Positions 33,636 through 39,085 of a stretch of DNA of 39,085 bases are shown here, piece by piece. Position 1 is the first letter of the stretch. Every line of letters begins with the position of its first letter. The notes under the pieces were generated by a model, which was not told the DNA's origin, ran no database searches, and was given only the letters and a program-made list of their open reading frames with translations. The DNA is taken from the NCBI GenBank assembly GCA_032718475.1, contig JAUCBJ010004962.1, forward strand, positions 1 to 39,085, written 5' to 3'. Made by a program: the position numbers and the translations under genes. The DNA comes from Nemertoderma westbladi. Taxonomy: Eukaryota; Xenacoelomorpha; Nemertodermatida; Nemertodermatidae.

Positions 33636-33681
33636 AAAGTCGCGTTACGGCTACTCTGAAAATTAGCCGTAACGCGACTTT
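33636..33681. repeat. Perfect 18-bp hairpin near the acceptor
   Basis: Arms 33636-33653 and 33664-33681 (AAAGTCGCGTTACGGCTA and its complement) flank a 10-nt loop, about 70-115 nt upstream of the exon 2 acceptor on the minus strand. It could be a small repeat, or it could present the acceptor region in the pre-mRNA. The role is unknown. Confidence 0.8.
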
Positions 33682-33773
33682 CCGTAATGCGATATTAGCC
33701 ATACCGCCACTGCGCCGTTGAAGACTACAAGTATCAGCATTGATCTCAGCTCTAGAATGTGGTCTAAACAGCT

Positions 33774-34565
33774 CTATTTATTCTGCGCTCCTGCCTGTTC
33801 TAAGTCAGGTTGCCACCAATAGGACAAATGCTTAGATAATATCGAGTCGTAAATTTTGGCGAGAGAGTCCATAACAGTAATTCCTCTAAAACTATTGCAA
33901 TCGAGGGGACTACTACTAGGATCGGCATGCTGCATTGCAGCTGCATTTTTAAGAATGCTGTGCCGGCTTATCGACAAAATTGCACCGCCACAACTCCCTA
34001 TCACCCATGGCATTTGCTAGATCATCCGCATCTTCAAGGCCAGTGTCCTTTAAGATGCGTCTCAAAAAAGTCATGGGCTGTCCACCATGCTTATTCACTC
34101 CATGAGGCTGCCAAAGTAAAAGATTATGCACTGGCTGGTCCTCACGGCGAAAGCAATGTCCTGCAAAGCGGAGGCGATTTTGTTCTAGTTTCAAGCTTGG
34201 GGGAACCAATGAGACACCTCCAATGTTATATAGTGTCTGGTTGGAGATGTGTGCATTGAACTTGACACAATGAACCCGGCGTAGCATTCTTGTGAATGTG
34301 CCATCCAGAGATTTGGTGTCCTCAGCAGTTAGAGCCCAGCATGGACTCCCATAGAGGAGTACTGGAACTACTGCTGCTCTAAATAACCGGACCTTAAGTT
34401 TCCGATTAATTCTCGGTGACTTCCAAATCCTGGAAAGGCTATTCAAGGCTGCCCATGCCTTTCCCTTACGTATTCGAAGGATACTGACATGATCCATGAT
34501 CCTGACTTCCGGATCCATGATCCCAGGTAACAGAAGTCATCCACATGCTCAAGCATACCATCTTT
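33774..34565 (-). pseudogene. Non-LTR retrotransposon, C-terminal region
   Basis: After a shift from the RT frame the reading goes on with MLEHVDDFCYLGSW, then GKAWAALNSLSRIWKS, FRAAVVPVLLYGSPCWALT and LDGTFTRMLRRV, typical post-RT motifs of APE-type non-LTR elements. LRFAGHCFRREDQPVHNLL and HGGQPMTFLRRILKDTGL follow. The main frame is 34518-33949; a remnant in another frame continues to about 33774. No poly(A) tail was found. Confidence 0.82.
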
Positions 34566-35430
34566 TCAGCTTATGCTCATCCGATCAGAGACTTGCTGAG
34601 GACTTTCAAAGTTAACTGTCAAAATTTTGGTCTTTCTGGAGTTAATAAAAAGACCAACACTAGAAGCAGCATGTTCTAATGAGCTGAGGAGCCGTTGGGC
34701 TCCCTCTAGTGATTCTGAGAGTACTCCTAAGTCATCAGCAAAGTCTAGATCAGTTAGGTACTTGGCAGGATTTCCTCGACTTCTGGTGCCAGTAGGTGGA
34801 GTTATCATCACCCCATCATCATTATGATGATCTAAGGACATGCGTAGAACATAGTCAACAACAATTATGAACAAGAATGGTGCAAGTGTGTCTCCCTGGA
34901 GGACGCCCCATAACACTTCAAATGGTTCTGTGTCACCGCCAACAGTAGACTCAAATGTTGTCGAACCATCGTATACTGATCTGATTGCTGCAATAATTTC
35001 ATCAGGAATCCCATATAATGAAAGTATGCTGAACATACGTGAGCGAGAGACTGAATCAAAGGCCTTGAAGAAGTCAACAAAGATAACAGCCAGATGCCTG
35101 TCTTTCTTTTTTGATAACTCTTCAATTATCCTTCTAAGTGCCAAAATGGGCTCCATGGTCCCACGACCTTTATGGAACCCATTCTGATTTCCACGGAGCA
35201 GTCTCTCAATGGGATCCCTGATGCGATTTAATATAATTATATTGTATAGCTTTGCAGCAATCGAGATCAATGAGATTCCCCGAAAAGAACCATAGAGTGT
35301 TCGGTTGCCCTTCTTGGGAACTGGCACCAACTTATTTGTTTTCATTTCTTGTGGGACTCTTGTTGTACGGTACATGTCTACTATGATAGGATAGATGAGT
35401 TTTAAACACTCAGGTATTTTAAAGACCTAG
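34566..35430 (-). pseudogene. Non-LTR retrotransposon, reverse transcriptase
   Basis: The frame 35375-34566 shows KLVPVPKKGN, YGSFRGISLISIAAKLYN, NQNGFHKGRGTMEPILALR, VIFVDFFKAFDSVSR (usually DF.KAFD), VLQGDTLAPFLFIIVVDYV and the catalytic LDFADDLGVLS, so both Asp of the F-ADD box are present. It is cut off from the upstream endonuclease frame by a frameshift near 35402. The clade is not certain; the wording is like an abundant APE-type family of marine invertebrates. Confidence 0.87.
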
Positions 35431-36585
35431 GGGGAACACCATCTACTCCATTGGCACGATTGGTCTTAATGCTCTTTGCAGCAGCCTTCACTTCTGCAAA
35501 GGAGATATCGCCAATGGGAATATCTGGGAGTACAGACTCAGACACTTTTACTTCTATGAAGTTATCAGGCAATACCCTGTCATTATTGAGGAGCTTTTGG
35601 AAGTGGGCCTTCCAACCATTGAGGCGATCGGCTGGTGATTCAGCCTTAACCTTGTTGGTTGGTTGGCTTTTCCGCCCAGTAAGCAAGTTGATCGATTTAC
35701 ATGCCTGTGATGATTGCCTGCTGTCGTCGGCATCATTGATGGCATCAACCTGTTGGTTTATTAGCTCCTGTAGATTAACAGAGTACTGCCTGTTCAGGGA
35801 CCTAGATGCAGCCTTAACTGCATTCTTGGCCGCTGTAGTCTGTTTGAGTCGGGACTCCTTCTGTGCCTTATATAGGTCATTTCGGCACTTCTGGATTTTG
35901 TTGTCAGTGCTGGGGGCCCTTTTCCTGTTTCGAGGGTATACAGGAACTGTTTCTGCAGCTGCTAACTTAACTGCTTCTGTGAAGGCAGTATAGCCCTCAC
36001 AGTGATCTGCCGCCTCAGAGGCAAGAACCTCATACCTGTTGCTCAGCTGTAGTGTGAAGCTGGATCTCACACTTGGCTGTTGCAACAGAGAGGACCAGTC
36101 ATGCCGCGGCAAGGCAGATTTCGTTGTTCTGCTAGCACGCAGACTAAGTCTTACCTTGGCCACAATAAGGCGGTGATCACTGGAGAAGGGTCGAAGTGTA
36201 AATGCATTACAGTCTTGTATAGAGCTCCTGTACTTCCTACGAAACAGGATATGGTCTATCTGGGACTTGTGACCACTGGGTCCACTATGAATCCATAGCT
36301 TTCCAGTTCGCTTCTTTAACTGGGTTCCAGCCGAAAACAATCCATTTCCAGAGATAAAATCCTGAAGATGGACGGAATTTCGGTTGACACTATTGCTATA
36401 GACCCAGGGCGATGTAGGTGATTGATGCAGACTTGCATTAAAGTCTCCCAGGAATGTTAAGAATGCATGCTGATCCACTCTATCAGTAGCTGCTTGTAGA
36501 TTGTGGTAGAAATTTTCCACCTCCTCTACAGGGGTAACACTAGTTGGAGAGTAGCACACAATCAGAACCAATAGATAGAACCAAT
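35402..36585 (-). pseudogene. Non-LTR retrotransposon, endonuclease C-terminal half and linker
   Basis: The retrotransposon reading starts about LVLIVCYSPTSVTPVEEVE and continues with FLTFLGDFNASL, GHKSQIDHILFRR and RPFSSDHRLIVAKV, which are the late landmarks of the APE endonuclease (GDFN, DHI, SDH). A basic linker and the pre-RT stretch SIKTNRANGVDGVPP follow. The N-terminal half of the endonuclease is missing: the frame runs straight into the hammerhead-like sequence at 36597-36636, so the element is 5'-truncated. Confidence 0.85.
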
Positions 36586-36596
36586 ATAAAGATACA

Positions 36597-36636
36597 ATAG
36601 TAAACGTTTTCGACCTACCGGTCTGCATCAGACTAT
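36597..36636 (-). ncRNA. Hammerhead-ribozyme-like motif (left, minus strand)
   Basis: On the minus strand: stem I ATAGT, then CTGATG, an extra C, A, stem II GACC-GGTA-GGTC, GAAA, a very short stem III, and ACTAT closing stem I. It is identical to the motif at 37667-37706. The extra C between G8 and A9 of the core departs from consensus and may reduce or abolish cleavage. Confidence 0.55.
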
Positions 36637-37666
36637 TTACTGGCAACTAACAGGAAAAGGTGGGGGTCTATATATATATATATAAGTTTTAAAGGGGAAT
36701 ACCTGATAGGTGAATCCCAGAAAGGTTAAAGTCTATGTATGTACTGTATAACTTAAGGTAATTGTGATAGGGAAAATTCACCGAGTTAGTTGTGAGCTGT
36801 CAATCTAAAGTACAAATATAGGGTTACAGGTTGGGTTACAAGGTTGGGAGAAGTTGATAGGGAAATCCCAGGAGTGGTCATGTGTCTACATACTGAATGG
36901 TATAATTGGATAAGGTAGGTTACATAGGATTATGAGCTATCTACTTAAAGCGTATGGTTAGGTAGAATACAGCATAATGATAACTGTCTACATATTGCCG
37001 GGGAATTTTTACAGAGTAAGGAAATTACAAGAAACAGAAAAACCGAAGACAAAAACAAAAAAGAAGATAGGGGAAAAGCACATAGAAACCCCGGAAATTC
37101 GCTATAGAGGGCACTGTAGTTGTGTAAGATATAGAATATAGGGTGTATTATATAAAACGTTGGGTTTAGATTGCTGGTCTTGCTACGTTAAGTGGGGGGT
37201 TGTATGTATAGATTAGGTTAGCTTCCGTCGCTAGTAGTTCGGGCTAATCTATACATACAACCCCCCACTTAACGTAGCAAGACCACCAATCTAAACCCAA
37301 CGTTTTATATAATACACCCTATATTCTATATCTTACACAACTACAGTGCCCTCTATAGCGAATTTCCGGGGTTTCTATGTGCTTTTCCCCTATCTTCTTT
37401 TTTGTTTTTGTCTTCGGTTTTTCTGTTTCTTGTAATTTTCTTACTCTGTAAAAATTCCCCGGCAATATGTAGACAGTTATCATTATGCTGTATTCTACCT
37501 AACCATACGCTTTAAGTAGATAGCTCATAATCCTATGTAACCTACCTTATCCAATTATACCATTCAGTATGTAGACACATGACCACTCCTGGGATTTCCC
37601 TATCAACTTCTCCCAACCTTGTAACCCAACCTGTAACCCTATATTTGTACTTTAGATTGACAGTAC

Positions 37667-37706
37667 ATAGTCTGATGCAGACCGGTAGGTCGAAAACGTT
37701 TACTAT
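37667..37706 (+). ncRNA. Hammerhead-ribozyme-like motif (right, plus strand)
   Basis: Mirror copy of 36597-36636. Stem I is ATAGT (37667-37671) with ACTAT (37702-37706), five perfect pairs. CTGATG is at 37672, stem II GACC/GGTC at 37680-37691 and GAAA at 37692. It has the same one-base departure (C at 37678). Confidence 0.55.
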
Positions 37707-37819
37707 TGTATCTTTATCTAATATAATATAACCAGCTAAAGACCCTCAATACTTTATTTTTTCTATCATCTTTACACTATGCTGCCGCTGGTGAATGCCT
37801 ACCACTTCATCCGTTCGTT

Positions 37820-38092
37820 GAGAAACAGCTGAGATCTAGGCGTTCAATGATAGTAAGAAGTATTGTTCGCTGAAGGCCATTTTTTATTCTATTTAATAAA
37901 TACACTATGTTCTGGAACATTTTGTTTATGTTTGAATAGCTAAGCGATAGAGATATTGTATAGGCATATCCCTGTTGCCCACCATCTCACAAAATAAAAA
38001 ACACGTTCTAGAATTTTGTGTATTTTTTAAATAGAATAAATGGCGAACAATAATAATTCTTGCAATCTTTGAACGCCTATTTCTCAATGAAA
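37820..38092. repeat. Diverged foldback element, ~90-bp arms
   Basis: The left arm from GAGAAACAG through TAGGCGTTCAATG, TATTGTTCGC and TTTTATTCTATTTAATAAATACAC pairs, with mismatches and small gaps, with the right arm ending CTATTTCTCA. The interior is about 80 bp. It resembles an old MITE inside the tectonin intron. Confidence 0.65.
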
Positions 38093-38339
38093 TTCAGATA
38101 TTGTTACATATTTGGAATCCTTGTAACGAAAGCTTTCTAATGATATGAAAAATTACGACTAATGTGGAGAATGGCAATGATACGGATGGTGTGATTTCGC
38201 AAAAGACACTTTTTAAAACGCTTATAAAAAAATTTAAAGGCGAAATCGAAAATTCCGGCTTCATGGTAACAACCACGGTGAGTTAAACTAGTTGTGTTTC
38301 AAATTTCAAGCCATATGATAAAGATTTGTAGAAAAATTT

Positions 38340-38352
38340 GGGGGGGGGGGGG
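38340..38352 (+). repeat. Homopolymer of 13 G
   Basis: A 13-G run followed by TGGGGTG, about 125 bp inside the intron from the exon 1 donor. On the transcribed strand it gives a C run in the pre-mRNA. Confidence 0.85.
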
Positions 38353-38477
38353 TGGGGTGTTCCGTGTCATCAGAAAATGACACTATATTACGGGTCATGG
38401 TGTATGTTGATTATGTGATTGCATTAAGTTTGTGGACATATTGAAATAGAAACAAATATAATAATTTGGCACCATAC

Positions 38478-38712
38478 CTTCAATTTGTGTCCAGGTGGAA
38501 CCTTCAGAACATTGACCGTACGTTCCTTCTCTATGAAATATTGAATCTCCACCATCAATACCCCAGACGCCGGATAATCCTACAGAGACCCATTTCCAAT
38601 TCTTAGGGCCGTCAATGACACTCCATGATGCAGCGTCTCCACTGGTTATCCGTATAAATACAGCTATTAGAACGACTAGTCCCAACGCTATACTCCCACC
38701 GGTTGAAAACAT
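38478..38712 (-). CDS. Tectonin protein exon 1: signal peptide and first blade
   Basis: The ATG at 38712 gives MFSTGGSIALGLVVLIAVFI, a signal peptide with probable cleavage near TSGDA. Then comes the first tectonin blade: WKWVSVGLSGVWGIDGGDSI, FHREGTYGQC and TWTQIEG. The donor is GAAG|GTATGG (38478|38477). An in-frame ATG at 38751 would add MLKLSLLFIQQRN. I prefer 38712 because the bases before it (TTTATCCAACAG) look like a splice acceptor, so a 5' UTR intron is possible. Blade 1 here plus five blades in exon 2 complete the first six-bladed propeller. Confidence 0.85.
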
Positions 38713-38829
38713 GTTTCTCTGTTGGATAAATAATAAACTCAATTTCAACATCACTACCAACTCGTTGGGAAGATCAGCCTGTTTATCACCTTATTAGGTG
38801 GGAGTGGGGCTACTGGCTGAGCTGGTTAG

Positions 38830-38871
38830 TGCTACTGATGAGGCCTGTTAGGCCGAAACGTACGTATAGCG
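38830..38871 (+). ncRNA. Hammerhead ribozyme, minimal type I
   Basis: All core elements are present in order. Stem I strand TGCTA (38830-38834); CTGATGA (38835-38841); stem II GGCC-TGTTA-GGCC (38842-38854); GAAA (38855-38858); a mini stem III ACG-TA-CGT (38858-38865); A at the cleavage position (38866); and TAGCG (38867-38871), which closes stem I with four Watson-Crick pairs and one G-U. This is the compact form reported from retrozymes and Penelope-like elements. It is antisense to, and about 120 bp upstream of, the tectonin start. No retroelement protein is recognised next to it within the window. Confidence 0.8.
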
Positions 38872-39085
38872 GTGGTTCAACCCCCGGTTACCAGCAGTTT
38901 GAGCAGACCAGCCAAAATCTTCTCAGGCTCACTTTCCTTGATAACATTGCCAAATTGGAAGGGCAGTGTGATTTTGGGGTGGCATTGGTTGGCAACATAC
39001 AGGACAACCCGCACATCCTGACATCAGCAATACAGCGCCCATAGCAACTGCAGCGCCGAATCATCTGCATAGCGAGAGCATACAA
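38872..39085. other. Window end, no gene recognised
   Basis: Short open frames occur on both strands, the minus one reaching the window edge (SNLAMLSRKVSLRRFWL), but no family was recognised. It may be the body of the mobile element that carries the hammerhead motif. Confidence 0.4.

Larger units (their letters stand above)
36588..37720. repeat. Large inverted repeat with hammerhead-like outer ends
   Basis: Inner arms 36797-37215 and 37245-37663 are both 419 bp, pair with only a few mismatches and no net indel, and enclose a 29-bp spacer. The outermost ~50 bp (36588-36637 and 37669-37719) are also inverted copies. The left side carries about 155 extra bp (36638-36796, with an AT dinucleotide run) that the right side lacks. 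There is no coding capacity. It sits directly upstream of the truncated retrotransposon. Confidence 0.9.
33567..38477 (-). other. Tectonin gene intron 1, 4,911 bp
   Basis: Starts GTATGG at 38477 and ends TTTTTTAAG at 33567, phase 1. Splicing gives WTQIEG-ALKQISVG, a continuous blade boundary like the GGLKWVSVG junctions elsewhere. The intron holds a dead non-LTR retrotransposon, a large inverted repeat with hammerhead-like ends, a second foldback and an 18-bp hairpin near the acceptor. Confidence 0.88.

Noticed and set aside
36661-36690. TATATATATA run as a promoter TATA box
   Set aside because: It is a simple AT dinucleotide repeat in the segment found only on one side of the inverted repeat; nothing supports a start site.

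Overview
This is an animal nuclear genome window, AT-rich and crowded with transposons. Spliced genes, GT/AG introns, non-LTR, BEL/Pao and Ty3/gypsy retroelements and a TTAA foldback element all point to a metazoan. A secreted tectonin-repeat lectin and frequent TAGGCCTA/ACCGGTA words suggest a marine invertebrate, perhaps a deuterostome; that assignment is tentative. All family calls come from reading translations against remembered families. No search was run.

Layout. (1) 232-6558, minus strand: the first five coding exons of axonemal dynein heavy chain 1 (DNAH1), joined by four introns whose phases all match; the gene continues past position 1. Intron 3 begins with a 73-copy, exactly 41-bp tandem array (about 1764-4745). 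Each unit is the last 22 nt of exon 3 plus the first 19 nt of the intron, so it carries a complete strong 5' splice site. Only the exon-proximal donor keeps the dynein frame open. This is the most unusual structure in the window. (2) 6559-8119: upstream of DNAH1, no gene recognised. (3) 8120-9945: a decayed CR1/L2-like retrotransposon split by a 5'-truncated, poly(A)-tailed retroelement with a restriction-like endonuclease. (4) 10092-11347: decayed coding-like sequence of unknown family. (5) 12420-21735: a dead BEL/Pao element, itself hit by a 5.4-kb Ty3/gypsy element (13893-19336, minus, with LTRs, PBS and PPT) and a 384-bp TTAA foldback MITE. (6) 22075-23400, minus: a broken mobile-element-type gene resembling DUF7869 proteins. 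(7) 23400-25780: AT-rich, no gene.

(8) 25783-38712, minus strand: a tectonin beta-propeller gene of two coding exons. Exon 1 has a signal peptide and the first blade. A 4.9-kb intron holds a dead non-LTR retrotransposon, a large near-perfect inverted repeat and hammerhead-like motifs. Exon 2, 7.8 kb without introns, encodes 59 more blades. The protein is ten six-bladed propellers in a row, nine of them encoded by 798-bp tandem units. One GGA-to-TGA change in propeller 5 cuts the frame in this copy. (9) 38830-38871, plus strand: a sequence that folds as a complete minimal type I hammerhead ribozyme, just upstream of the tectonin gene.

The two host genes appear unrelated in function: DNAH1 is an inner-arm ciliary motor and the tectonin protein is probably a secreted lectin. 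What they share is tandem amplification, of a splice junction in one and of whole protein domains in the other.
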